DNA from: Chloroflexota bacterium
Lineage (GTDB): Bacteria > Chloroflexota > Dehalococcoidia > Lucifugimonadales > Lucifugimonadaceae
Assembly: GCA_002721615.1 (NCBI GenBank)
Contig: PBKW01000012.1
Location: 109,809 to 173,808, forward strand
DNA: 64,000 nt
Reading direction: 5' to 3'
Shown: one piece after another, positions 55,094 through 63,317 of the stretch
How positions within the stretch are numbered: the first letter of the stretch is position 1
Layout: the number at the start of each line of letters is the position of its first letter
The notes under the pieces: generated by a model
Databases searched by the model: none
Seen by the model: only the letters and a program-made list of their open reading frames with translations
What the model was told of the DNA's origin: nothing
Translations under genes and position numbers: made by a program

Positions 55094-55151
55094 GCTGATA
55101 TCTTTTTTTAGGTAGAAATTTCACTCTTTCCTTTTTATTTGGGATATCAGC
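55094..55151 (+). promoter_or_regulatory. Inverted repeat in the leader of the 55182 gene
   Basis: GCTGATATC (55094-55102) and GATATCAGC (55143-55151) are perfect inverted repeats with a 40-base T-rich spacer, ending 30 bases before the ATG at 55182. Each arm contains GATATC, itself a palindrome. It could be an operator pair or a leader hairpin. The rest of the gap 54867-55181 holds nothing I can support. Confidence 0.35.
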
Positions 55152-55181
55152 TGAAAAATTTTTATATTAAGGAGAACTAGT

Positions 55182-55469
55182 ATGTATGGAAGTATATTTA
55201 GTCTAAAACCAAAACAAGGAAAAAAAAGAGATCTAATAGATTATTTTAAACAAGATCAATCTATTCCTGAAGGAGGCGTGGCATGGTATGTGATGAACCC
55301 TGATGATGAAGGTGATTTGATTGCAATTGCTATCTTCAAAGACAAAGAATCATATAGAGCTAATGCTGAAAAACCAGAACAACATAAAAATTTTTTGGAA
55401 ATAATGGAATTTCTTGAAGAAGAACCTACATGGAATGATGGAACTTTTGTAATAAATCGCATAGTTTGA
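55182..55469 (+). CDS. Antibiotic-monooxygenase-like small protein
   Basis: The 95-residue protein reads 'MYGSIFSLKPKQGKKRDLID', then 'AWYVMNPDDEGDLIAIAIFK' and 'ESYRANAEKPEQHKNFLEIM'. Strand-helix-strand with 'F.d.e.y..h...p.h..f' fits the dimeric ABM/ferredoxin-like barrel. A strong AAGGAG lies ahead of the ATG. Enzymatic role unknown. Confidence 0.65.
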   Translation: MYGSIFSLKPKQGKKRDLIDYFKQDQSIPEGGVAWYVMNPDDEGDLIAIAIFKDKESYRANAEKPEQHKNFLEIMEFLEEEPTWNDGTFVINRIV

Positions 55470-55537
55470 TAATCATTAAATGTAAGAAAATAAGGTCAAT
55501 ATGAACAATTAAGTAAGTTTTATAGAAAGGAATAAAT

Positions 55538-56119
55538 ATGCCGACTGGTTTTTCTCACTCATTACTAGGTGTTGCCGCTGGAAAAATTTTTGGATCTGAA
55601 AGATTTAAAAAGACTAAAATCCGTTTTTGGATATTATCGTTTATTTGCCCAAGCTTGCCTGATTTGGATGTAATAGGCTATTACCTAGGAATTCCATATG
55701 CACATGTAATGGGACACAGAGGAATAACTCACTCATTATTTTTTGCTTTAATAATGGCTATATTAATTACTATTATATTTTTTCGGAGTGAAAAATTTTC
55801 TAGTAAAAATAACTTATTAATAGCTACTTACTTTACCTTAATTATTGCATCACATGGTTTACTTGATGGGTTTACTAATGGAGGACACGGAATTGCTTAT
55901 TTTGCCCCCTTTATAAATGACAGATATTTTTTCTCATTTAATCCGCTACAAGTTGCTGTACTTAACCCTAAAAAATTTTTTACTGAGCAAGGCTTTGATG
56001 TGCTGAAGAATGAATTTATGTGGTTATGGTTACCTACTATAATTATATTGATTATTAATGCAATTGTTCATCGTACTAATAAAAAATTTAATGAGATTAA
56101 AAATAGGAACGGAAAATAA
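55538..56119 (+). CDS. YdjM-like membrane-bound metal-dependent hydrolase
   Basis: The 193-residue protein has 'SHSLLGVAAGKIFGSERF' at the start, 'SLPDLDVIGYYLGIPYAHVM' and 'GHRGITHSLFFALIMAILI' with the family's His/Asp pattern, and 'SHGLLDGFTNGGHGIAYFAP'. About four membrane helices. This is the LexA-regulated YdjM/PF04307 family, whose hydrolase activity is predicted rather than proven. AAAGGAA precedes the ATG. Confidence 0.8.
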   Translation: MPTGFSHSLLGVAAGKIFGSERFKKTKIRFWILSFICPSLPDLDVIGYYLGIPYAHVMGHRGITHSLFFALIMAILITIIFFRSEKFSSKNNLLIATYFTLIIASHGLLDGFTNGGHGIAYFAPFINDRYFFSFNPLQVAVLNPKKFFTEQGFDVLKNEFMWLWLPTIIILIINAIVHRTNKKFNEIKNRNGK

Positions 56120-56194
56120 TGAAAAAATATTGGCCTAATATTAATTTTCTGCAAACCCATTGGAATGAATTTGTATAATAATTTTTAAAGATTC

Positions 56195-58057
56195 TTAATG
56201 ACCTCTAAACATTTGCAATAAGGTTGCTCCAACAGTAACAACAAGGCCTAACATCGCTAGATTGGTAGGATCTTCAAATTTCTTTGAGAGATCATTTCCA
56301 AAATCACAATCTATCTCTGATCCGATTTCATGATTTCCAAACAAACCTCTAGCCTGATTATTATCTTCTACAAAACATTTTTCTTCTTCGTAAACAACAT
56401 ATCTATTGCCAGCTTCTAACTCTTCCATCATTGCTTTTTGTTCCATCTCAAACATCTCCCTTTCTCTATCCAATTCGAGCTGTTGTCGCTGTCTCTCTAA
56501 TTCAAATCTTTCTCTTTCAAGATCAAGTTGAGCTTCTTGCTCAACTCTCATTCTTTCCATTTCCAATCTTTTTTGTTCATTTTCTAGTTCAATTTGTTGC
56601 TCTCTACTAAGATCCTCTTGAAGTAAACTCTGAATTTCTAACTCTTCTTGTCTAAGCCTTTCTTCTTCTTCAAACTTTTCCTTTTGCTTTTGTTCAAGTT
56701 CTTTTAATTGCCTTTCTAATTCATTAGCTTCATCTTGAATTTTACTTCTAGAGAAAATTTCATCTCTATAATTATCTAGCATGAAGGATGTTCCCCAATC
56801 AAAATCCATATTAAGTGGACTCATTTCATATCTATCAACAATAATATCGCCATTTCTTGCTTGAAGAATTTTAAATGACCCATTATCAGATTTAATTGGA
56901 TTCAGATCCTGCATAAAATGAGCCAATATAGGTTTGCCATACGGACTAAATTTTGGAGCTTTAAGCGACGTAAATTCTTTGCCAAGACTACCAAAAACTG
57001 GTCCCATCCATTCACCTGAATGAAATTCTCCTGACCCAAAAAGACTTATGTCAGGTACTGTTGCCCATCTTAAAGTGCTACCATCTAATCCCGGCGTTCT
57101 GCTATCTCTTACATATGCAAATACTGGTTGTCCTTTACTACCTCTAAACCATTTGTCGCCATCATTATCACCTTCAAACCAAGTAACAGAGTGACCATCA
57201 ATTCCCATTGTCCATTTACTACCATCTATTTCTTGGCAGCCATTTTTTATTACGTAATCTCTGGGTTCGTTTGTTCTTTGAAAACCATTGACTTCTTCTG
57301 CATACTTTTTAGGTCCATAAGGTGGACATCTTTTATAAGGATCATGGCCTAGTGTGCCTATTGCTATTCCTTGGTTGCTAGACTCTCCTTGTTCAATCCA
57401 GCTGTAGAGATATTGGTCTCTAAATTGACCAGTATATGCCCCTTTTTTATTCCATGTTGGCTCTATCTCATTTACACCTTTTTTATCTCGAATCTTTATT
57501 GCAGGTAGCATAGGTGCTTCTTGATATTTCATATATATCCCCATATCGCCATTTAAATCAGTTTGAAAAATTATCGGGCCATTAGGATTATCTGAACTGC
57601 CCTTCAAAAAGTCTTGATTCCAAGCCCAACTTGGGTGATAGGAATTACTAGGACTATTACTTCCACCTTTCATTGTGTTATTAGAAGTTAAAATTTGAGG
57701 TGTTTTAGCTGATTCAGGTTTAGTTAAATCTACTATAAAAATTCTGTAAAATCCGTCATAATAACCTCCTACTCCATTACAATTTGAAGAATATGCAACT
57801 TTTTTTCCATCAGGTGAAAATGTGGGCTCTATTTCATCACAAAAAGGAGTTTGAGTGATTAAAATTGGATTTCCTGTTCCGTCTGGATTCATCCATACTA
57901 AATCAAATTGCTCTTGATCTCGATTGTAAACCGACATGATAAGCTTTCCTTCAGGTTTGTATGGGAACCCATCAGCAGCAGTTCTTTCTAAAGGAATTAA
58001 AAATATAAAAATTGAGGAAAGTAGTATTAATTTTTTTATTAAAATCATTATCTCCAA
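56195..58057 (-). CDS. Secreted TolB-like propeller protein with long charged coiled coil
   Basis: The 620-residue protein has a signal peptide or N-terminal anchor ('LILLSSIFIFLIPL'). Residues 35-430 hold TolB/WD40-like repeats ('EIEPTFSPDGKKVAYSSNCN', 'EIEPTWNKKGAYTGQF', 'APKFSPYGKPILAHFMQDLN'). Residues 445-560 form an extremely Glu/Arg/Gln-rich single helix. The end has a Cys pair and a hydrophobic segment 'NLAMLGLVVTVGATLLQMF', probably a membrane anchor. A helix holding a propeller away from the membrane is the simplest picture. Confidence 0.7.
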   Translation of the reverse strand: MEIMILIKKLILLSSIFIFLIPLERTAADGFPYKPEGKLIMSVYNRDQEQFDLVWMNPDGTGNPILITQTPFCDEIEPTFSPDGKKVAYSSNCNGVGGYYDGFYRIFIVDLTKPESAKTPQILTSNNTMKGGSNSPSNSYHPSWAWNQDFLKGSSDNPNGPIIFQTDLNGDMGIYMKYQEAPMLPAIKIRDKKGVNEIEPTWNKKGAYTGQFRDQYLYSWIEQGESSNQGIAIGTLGHDPYKRCPPYGPKKYAEEVNGFQRTNEPRDYVIKNGCQEIDGSKWTMGIDGHSVTWFEGDNDGDKWFRGSKGQPVFAYVRDSRTPGLDGSTLRWATVPDISLFGSGEFHSGEWMGPVFGSLGKEFTSLKAPKFSPYGKPILAHFMQDLNPIKSDNGSFKILQARNGDIIVDRYEMSPLNMDFDWGTSFMLDNYRDEIFSRSKIQDEANELERQLKELEQKQKEKFEEEERLRQEELEIQSLLQEDLSREQQIELENEQKRLEMERMRVEQEAQLDLERERFELERQRQQLELDREREMFEMEQKAMMEELEAGNRYVVYEEEKCFVEDNNQARGLFGNHEIGSEIDCDFGNDLSKKFEDPTNLAMLGLVVTVGATLLQMFRGH

Positions 58058-58613
58058 ATTATATATTAAATATTAAAAATGGAGAAAATATTAATCCCCT
58101 ACTCTCCACATAATATCTGGATTAGATAAGATGAAAATAATGGGGGCATATTATGAAAAAATTATTATTACTATCAATAACACTTTTCTTTATGCAGTCT
58201 TTTCGTACTTAGCTGCTAATGTACATCCAAGTGAATAGCATTTTAGAAAATTAATCCTCAACAACCAAACAGGACATGTAGCATTGTGAACTTTAATTAT
58301 AAATGGAATATCTTTTTTCTCTTTCATAACTATTCTCCTTAGATAAGTAAATGTAACCTATCGCAACTCAAGAATCAATTCCCTAAAAAGATAATCTCAA
58401 CACTTGCACAACCACATATATATTTACTATAGTCCCCCAACGCCTATCGGCACTCCTTATTTAGAAATTCCTATTGTATATAGGTGAAGGGCGTAAGGGT
58501 CGTACTTTCTGGACAACGCAAAGAATAACGTAAAATTACATACTCAAGGGGTAACTATTACTTTTAGGAAACACAATAGCTAAGGTAAAACAGGCTTATT
58601 TGAACTTAAAATC
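58058..58613 (+). other. Gene-poor stretch left of the tRNA-fragment repeat
   Basis: This 556-base stretch has one short minus-strand frame (58190-58327) and, opposite it, a 19-codon plus frame at 58153 that reads like a signal-peptide start and then stops. From about 58435 to 58545 the base composition is less AT-rich than the surroundings ('CCCCCAACGCC', 'GAAGGGCGTAAGGGTCG') and no frame is convincing. It may be a decayed gene, an RNA, or a scar of earlier insertions at this tRNA site. Confidence 0.4.
58190..58327 (-). CDS. 45-residue protein, unknown
   Basis: A minus-strand frame starts at an ATG at 58327 with AAGGAGA a few bases upstream, a strong ribosome site. It encodes 45 residues: a charged start 'MKEKKDIPFIIKVHNATC', then a mildly hydrophobic 'PVWLLRINFLKCYSLGCTLA' with three Cys in all. 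No known relative. The good ribosome site is the main support. Confidence 0.4.
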   Translation of the reverse strand: MKEKKDIPFIIKVHNATCPVWLLRINFLKCYSLGCTLAAKYEKTA

Positions 58614-58660
58614 AATGGTGGGCTGAGGATGACTCGAACATCCGACCTCTACTTTATCAG
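58614..58660 (-). repeat. Left 47-bp direct repeat: 3' half of tRNA-Ile (attL-like)
   Basis: Identical over 47 bases to 61028-61074. It covers two bases beyond the CCA end, the CCA, the acceptor 3' strand, the T arm, the variable loop, the 3' anticodon stem and the first part of the anticodon loop of tRNA-Ile(GAU), then diverges inside the anticodon loop. It cannot fold as a tRNA. It is the displaced 3' end expected when an element integrates by site-specific recombination into a tRNA gene. Confidence 0.93.
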
Positions 58661-58683
58661 TTTTGACCTTTGTGTTTTATATT

Positions 58684-58777
58684 GTCCTATATTGCAAGAA
58701 AATAAATTTAATTTATAAATTTATAGTCCTGTGATGTCCTATACTGTCCAAAACCGAATGGGGTAAAAAGTGGGGTA
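58684..58777 (+). promoter_or_regulatory. Repeated motifs next to the left repeat (possible recombinase arm sites)
   Basis: GTCCT occurs at 58684, 58726 and 58736, with GTCC again at 58746; two of the copies extend as GTCCTATATTG and GTCCTATACTG. Twenty bases later GGGGTA occurs twice, at 58760 and 58772. Short repeats just inside an att core are the usual layout of arm-type binding sites for tyrosine recombinases. That function is inferred from position; the MTase start is 72 bases further on. Confidence 0.45.
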
Positions 58778-58848
58778 CGAATTTATTTATTATTGAATCT
58801 TTAGTTCTTATTTACTTTATAAAATTTAATCTATAAGTATTTAAGGGT

Positions 58849-60066
58849 ATGTATTATTATTACAATATGAAATCAAAATTTGAATCAAATGCGGAATTTA
58901 GCACAGAAGATTGGTTAAATCAAAATCTAAAATACACACCTAACACAATAAATATAGGGAGTCTTTTTAGTGGGATAGGTTCTTTTGAGCAAGCTTTTTT
59001 GAAATTGAAATTGCCCCATAAAATTTTGTTTGCTGGGGATATAGATGAACATGTCAAAAAAAGCTATATTGAAAACTATGAAATTGATGAAAAAAATTGG
59101 CATAACGATATAAGAGAATTTGATTCAACTAAATTCAGGGATAAGGTCGACATTATTGCTGGAGGAAGCCCATGCCAGTCGTTTTCTTTAGTTGGGAACA
59201 GGAAAGGCTTAGAAGATACAAGAGGAACACTTTTTTATGATTTTGCAAGAATAATTCAAGAATCTCAACCTAAGGCTTTTATTTTCGAAAATGTAAGAGG
59301 CCTAGTTAATCATGATAATGGTAAAACATGGGAAGTAATCAGGACTGTATTTAATGAAATTAACTATAAAATTTTTTATAAGATATTAAATAGTAAAGAC
59401 TTCGGAATTCCTCAAAATAGAGAACGAATATTTGTTGTTGGATTTAAAGATAATAAACAAGAATTTCTTTTTCCAAAAAAAATTGAACTCAATTCTACTA
59501 TGCAAGATTTTCTAGAAGATTATATTGATACTAAATATTATTTAAAAGACAAAGGTGTAAAATTTGTAACAAGTTCAAAGAATCGAAAAAAAAGGTATAC
59601 ACAAATCAATGGAAAAATCGCACTTTGCCAAAAAGCTAATCAACAATTTAATTGGCATGGTGATTTTATTTTCGAATCTGCAAATAATCTGAAAACTAAT
59701 GAATATGTTTTTGATATCAATGAAGTAGAAGAAAAATATTACCTGTCACAAAAAGTTAAAGATTATGTTTTAAGTTCAGGAACAAAGAATTTTAAAACCT
59801 CAGTAGGAACTGATTTGGAATTAGCTCGGCCAATTCTTCAAACTGTTCATAAAATGCATAGGTCTGGCGTAGATAACTATGTAACACACAGCGGAAGTAT
59901 TAGAAAACTTACACCAAAAGAATGTTTAAGGCTTATGGGATTTAGTGAAGATTTTAAAATCGTAGTCAGCGATACACAAATGTATAGGCAGGCAGGGAAT
60001 AGTATTGTAGTAAATATAATTATAGCCATACTAAAGCAAATGAAAATTACTGAAATGGTTAATTAA
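58849..60066 (+). CDS. DNA (cytosine-5-)-methyltransferase
   Basis: The 405-residue type II m5C enzyme has motif I 'IGSLFSGIGSFEQAF' near residues 36-50 and motif IV 'GGSPCQSFSLVGNRKG' with the catalytic C109. Motif VI is 'AFIFENVRGL' at 144-153 and motif VIII 'PQNRERIFVVGF'. The target recognition domain covers about 210-345, and motifs IX/X are 'SIRKLTPKECLRLMGF' and 'RQAGNSIVVNII'. An ATG at codon 7 is an alternative start. It precedes the HNH endonuclease by 9 bases, so both are probably one R-M system. The recognition sequence cannot be read from the protein. Confidence 0.94.
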   Translation: MYYYYNMKSKFESNAEFSTEDWLNQNLKYTPNTINIGSLFSGIGSFEQAFLKLKLPHKILFAGDIDEHVKKSYIENYEIDEKNWHNDIREFDSTKFRDKVDIIAGGSPCQSFSLVGNRKGLEDTRGTLFYDFARIIQESQPKAFIFENVRGLVNHDNGKTWEVIRTVFNEINYKIFYKILNSKDFGIPQNRERIFVVGFKDNKQEFLFPKKIELNSTMQDFLEDYIDTKYYLKDKGVKFVTSSKNRKKRYTQINGKIALCQKANQQFNWHGDFIFESANNLKTNEYVFDINEVEEKYYLSQKVKDYVLSSGTKNFKTSVGTDLELARPILQTVHKMHRSGVDNYVTHSGSIRKLTPKECLRLMGFSEDFKIVVSDTQMYRQAGNSIVVNIIIAILKQMKITEMVN

Positions 60067-60075
60067 AACTAGATT

Positions 60076-61023
60076 ATGAGTTTAGAAATTCTTGGAGAAA
60101 ATTACGAATTAATTGACAGAAAGACTAACGTTGCAATTGCAGATTCATATGTTATTAATCAAAATAAAAGATCAGAATTTACAGGACATGGTGAAGCAAA
60201 ATTATATGTAGGTAATGAAAATATCGAGAATAGGTCTTTTTTTGGAGAAAAAGGGTTTATAAATAAATGCTTTATACTAAAAAAAGATTTAATTTATTAT
60301 ATGAATACTGCAAAAGAAGAATATTTTAATCCTATTCAGAGTTACAAAAATCAAGATTCATTAAAGATTTTTTTTAATAGCAGATTAAATGATATTCAAA
60401 ATATGGATGATATTCTGCATTTTGAAATTAGAGAACAAGATCAGCTTAGCCCCCCTAGAATATATATAAATGCAATAGATTCTTTTTCTCGTCAAAATTA
60501 TAATATAATAAGAGAAATTTCATTGCCCATAATTTCACATCTAAATGTATTGAAATTAAGTAAAGATAATCAAATTTATTATTACTATAAATTATTTATA
60601 GATAATGAAAATGCCTCAATAATTGATCAGGGCCAAGATCCAAGTTTAACCACAAGTAGAATTGGTCAATCAGAATTTAGGAGAGAGTTATTAAGACTAG
60701 GAAACTACTGCCCTTTCACTGGAGTAAAATCACCTCAATTATTAATTGCTAGTCACATAAAACCTTGGAAAATGTGTGAAAATGATTTTGAAAAAACTGA
60801 TCCTTATAATGGATTTATGCTTACACCCACAATAGATAAATTATTTGATAAAGGGTTTATAACTATCTTAGAAAACAAGAGAATTAAATTTTCTCAATTT
60901 TTGCCTAATTCAGAATTAAATAAAATTGGATTGGCAGAAGACAAAACTTACAAGGAAATACCTATCGAAGGTAGAGAGAAATATTTAGATTTCCATAATA
61001 AGTATATATTTAATGGAATATAA
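60076..61023 (+). CDS. HNH restriction endonuclease
   Basis: The 315-residue protein has a C-terminal HNH_2-type nuclease: 'FRRELLRLGNYCPFTGVKSP' near 201-220, 'LLIASHIKPWKM' with H227, and 'DPYNGFMLTPTIDKLFDKGF' with N245 and the Asp residues after it. The N-terminal 190 residues ('IADSYVINQNKRSEFTGHGE') are presumably for DNA recognition. Position directly behind a cytosine methyltransferase inside a mobile islet supports a restriction role. The gene ends 4 bases before the right tRNA repeat. Confidence 0.88.
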   Translation: MSLEILGENYELIDRKTNVAIADSYVINQNKRSEFTGHGEAKLYVGNENIENRSFFGEKGFINKCFILKKDLIYYMNTAKEEYFNPIQSYKNQDSLKIFFNSRLNDIQNMDDILHFEIREQDQLSPPRIYINAIDSFSRQNYNIIREISLPIISHLNVLKLSKDNQIYYYYKLFIDNENASIIDQGQDPSLTTSRIGQSEFRRELLRLGNYCPFTGVKSPQLLIASHIKPWKMCENDFEKTDPYNGFMLTPTIDKLFDKGFITILENKRIKFSQFLPNSELNKIGLAEDKTYKEIPIEGREKYLDFHNKYIFNGI

Positions 61024-61027
61024 ACTT

Positions 61028-61074
61028 AATGGTGGGCTGAGGATGACTCGAACATCCGACCTCTACTTTATCAG
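61028..61074 (-). repeat. Right 47-bp direct repeat: 3' half of the intact tRNA-Ile (attR-like)
   Basis: Same 47 bases as 58614-58660, here continuing into a complete tRNA. The identity ends within the anticodon loop, between positions 35 and 36 of the tRNA. With the tRNA on the minus strand, the intact copy on the right and the fragment on the left is the arrangement left by integration of an element that carries a replacement 3' tRNA half. Confidence 0.93.
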
Positions 61075-61106
61075 AGTAGCGCTCTAACCGACTGAGCTAC
61101 CAGCCC
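61030..61106 (-). tRNA. tRNA-Ile(GAU)
   Basis: The 77-base cloverleaf includes an encoded CCA. Seven acceptor pairs (GGGCTGG with TCAGCCC, one G-T), D stem GCTC/GAGC, anticodon stem CTACT/AGTAG with loop CTGATAA giving anticodon GAT, a five-base variable loop AGGTC, T stem GGATG/CATCC with loop TTCGAGT, and discriminator A. It lies 37 bases downstream of the membrane-protein gene at 61144 and about 2.5 kb downstream of the 16S gene on the same strand. Its 3' half has been replaced by that of the R-M islet. Confidence 0.96.
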
Positions 61107-61143
61107 AAAAAACAAATAACCGAATAACTCTATCAAATTTATA

Positions 61144-62817
61144 TCAATTATTGTAGTAATATACCCAAATATTTTTCTCGTCCACGTCAATTAAAATATA
61201 GTCTTTATTAGAACCAATTTTCTCTAATTCATTAGGAATATTTTCAATTTGACTTTTATCTATAGAAAATTTACCAATATTTTCAATTGAATTCCATTTT
61301 TTTATCTTAAATACTTTAGATAATTGTTCTTTATGTTTTTCTAATGATCCTAAATCAAAAATTTCTGCCTTATATTCTTTTATTGAAGTAACACTAGAAG
61401 ACTTAAATTGTGTAGAAATATTTTTTCTGTACAAGATTAAAATAAATAATGAACTTGCAGCGAAAGATAATGGCCATCTAATAATATCTAGAGTACTTAA
61501 TCCAATTTCTCCACTTAAAAGATCGTTTATAAAAATTGTCAACATAGCTATTAAGGCACCTACTAAGACAACCAAAAAAAGAATTGCTACAAAATACAGG
61601 TAAGATTTTTCAACTTTTATTTTTTGTTCTTCAACAGAAATGTCTTTTTTTATTCTGTAATTTATATATCTAAATATTAATAGACCCATTATGGTTGCAG
61701 ATATAGATGCTGAGATAACTCCAGTCTCCCATCCCATCTCATCAGGAATTAACAGATCTGGTTTAGAAAACTGAATTGGCAAACCTAATAAAAATGATAA
61801 ACCTGATACTGCTCCAGCAATTATAAAGATAACTCCTATAGCTCTTACAGAATATCTGTAAATCCATTTATTTATAGATGAAGAAACATTAAAAAATTTC
61901 CTCCCCAATTTTGTTGGAATAAAGCTAGAGGAATAGTAAGCCCAAATTAAAATACTCACTATAGAAAAGCTAAATACTTCTGGAAAAAATTCAAACCTTC
62001 CAATAAATGATTCTTGAATATTATTTAAACCAAATAGGAGTTCAATAAACTGACCTAAAATAACAAATAAAGAGACAAAGAATATGAAAATTTGTGAAAC
62101 AGATATAACAGATATATCTACAGTACGAAAATCTAAATCAATTTTTTTAATTCTAAGATTCCAAGCATAGAACCACAAACCCATCCCTGTAATTAATCTA
62201 GAAACATCTCCAGGGTTATAATCAAATCCATTTGACCCAATTAAAACATCTTCAGGGAAAATTAATCTTAAAATATAATTCAAAAATTCCAGAATTATCT
62301 CTCTCCCAGAGATAAAAATTAATATTAATGAAACTAAAAAAGTAATATTCAAGAATAATTCATGAATTCTTGCTCTAGCATTCTCTGAAAACCATTCTTT
62401 CTGTGCAGGTTTGATATGTATTATAAATATAGGCAACCAAACGATTAAAGATGCAATATATCCAAATCTAAACTCATTAAAAAGTTGATGAAAGCCCAAA
62501 ATAAACCTATATCCAAAAACTGAAATATTAATTAAGGCTATTCCTAAGACAATATTTAAATATAAATTCCTTATTTTTGAGTTGCTTTCAGATGGATTAG
62601 ATATAGAAATTCTCTGTGCAAACCTCCAAGTAAAAATCCAAATCGGTAAAGCAACAATTATTCCTGCTAAAAATGGAGCTATCATAGGTGGATCAGCTCC
62701 AGTAAGATCATTACTTAAGTCAAATATCCATCCCAATAAATTTACCAAACTAACACAAAAAATATTTAATGTGACTAAGAGAATCACATATATCAATAAT
62801 CTCTTTGGGAAATTCAT
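61144..62817 (-). CDS. Large multi-helix membrane protein (DUF5671-like repeats)
   Basis: The 557-residue protein has about fourteen membrane segments that look like repeated four-helix units: 'RLLIYVILLVTLNIFCVSLV', 'LYLNIVLGIALINISVFGYR', 'ELFLNITFLVSLILIFISGR' and 'YLYFVAILFLVVLVGALIAM' each open a unit. This is the pattern of DUF5671 proteins, known in Chloroflexota among others. The last 90 residues are a soluble domain. It overlaps the lipoprotein gene upstream by 4 bases. Confidence 0.65.
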   Translation of the reverse strand: MNFPKRLLIYVILLVTLNIFCVSLVNLLGWIFDLSNDLTGADPPMIAPFLAGIIVALPIWIFTWRFAQRISISNPSESNSKIRNLYLNIVLGIALINISVFGYRFILGFHQLFNEFRFGYIASLIVWLPIFIIHIKPAQKEWFSENARARIHELFLNITFLVSLILIFISGREIILEFLNYILRLIFPEDVLIGSNGFDYNPGDVSRLITGMGLWFYAWNLRIKKIDLDFRTVDISVISVSQIFIFFVSLFVILGQFIELLFGLNNIQESFIGRFEFFPEVFSFSIVSILIWAYYSSSFIPTKLGRKFFNVSSSINKWIYRYSVRAIGVIFIIAGAVSGLSFLLGLPIQFSKPDLLIPDEMGWETGVISASISATIMGLLIFRYINYRIKKDISVEEQKIKVEKSYLYFVAILFLVVLVGALIAMLTIFINDLLSGEIGLSTLDIIRWPLSFAASSLFILILYRKNISTQFKSSSVTSIKEYKAEIFDLGSLEKHKEQLSKVFKIKKWNSIENIGKFSIDKSQIENIPNELEKIGSNKDYILIDVDEKNIWVYYYNN

Positions 62818-63290
62818 GGGTTATTCTCTCCAGTATCACACCAATGAATAGGCCAAATCATATTATCGAGTTTCCATTCAGAGTTCTCAGAAACTAGATT
62901 TGCTGTTTCACTGTCTAAATATGGGTCCACTATTGCATTATCAAATAAATCTATATCAGTATCATCAAATTGAATCAGAAAATTGATTTTTATTTTTTCT
63001 CCAACTTTTTTCTCACTCTTAAATATCAGTCTAGATTGATCAATCATTTCCTGTACATCATCTGCATTCTTCTTAAATTGTTTTACAGGACAATTAGATT
63101 TATTCTCTTCAGAATAATATTCATATGCCGTTTCATAATCAGCATTTTTTAAATTTTTTAGATATCCCTCAAGAGCTACTCTAGCAGGAGATTTTTCTAC
63201 TAAACCATCACATGAACTTATAAAGAAAATTAAAATCACAAAGAAAGAGATTTTAAAAAATACAAGCTTATTTGAAAGTTCAATAAACAT
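62814..63290 (-). CDS. Lipoprotein of unknown function
   Basis: Several in-frame ATGs are possible; the one at 63290 gives a signal 'FFKISFFVILIFFISSC' with the lipidated Cys near residue 27 (others at 63305 and 63317 add a few residues). The mature domain ('RVALEGYLKNLKNADYETAY', 'YYSEENKSNCPVKQFKKNAD', 'LVSENSEWKLDNMIWPIHWC') resembles small NTF2-like/DUF4878 folds, an inference from the 'Y..l...d.e.AY..ys' opening. It overlaps the membrane-protein gene by 4 bases (ATGA). Confidence 0.65.
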   Translation of the reverse strand: MFIELSNKLVFFKISFFVILIFFISSCDGLVEKSPARVALEGYLKNLKNADYETAYEYYSEENKSNCPVKQFKKNADDVQEMIDQSRLIFKSEKKVGEKIKINFLIQFDDTDIDLFDNAIVDPYLDSETANLVSENSEWKLDNMIWPIHWCDTGENNP

Positions 63291-63317
63291 AATTTCCGAA
63301 AACATGAATAAGATCAA

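Larger units (their letters stand above)
58614..61027. mobile_element. 2.4-kb restriction-modification islet inserted at tRNA-Ile
   Basis: Everything between the two tRNA-derived repeats: a leader with repeated GTCCT and GGGGTA motifs, a cytosine-5 DNA methyltransferase, and an HNH endonuclease whose stop lies 4 bases before the right repeat. No integrase, excisionase or transposase frame is present, so it would need a recombinase from elsewhere, or is a deletion derivative of a larger element. Base composition matches the rest of the genome. Confidence 0.8.

Noticed and set aside
58614..58690. A second tRNA-Ile gene at the left repeat
   Set aside because: Only the 3' half is present; the sequence diverges in the anticodon loop and no 5' acceptor or D arm follows.
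58661..58848. An integrase gene remnant at the left end of the islet
   Set aside because: No frame in this stretch encodes recombinase-like residues; only short repeated motifs are seen.
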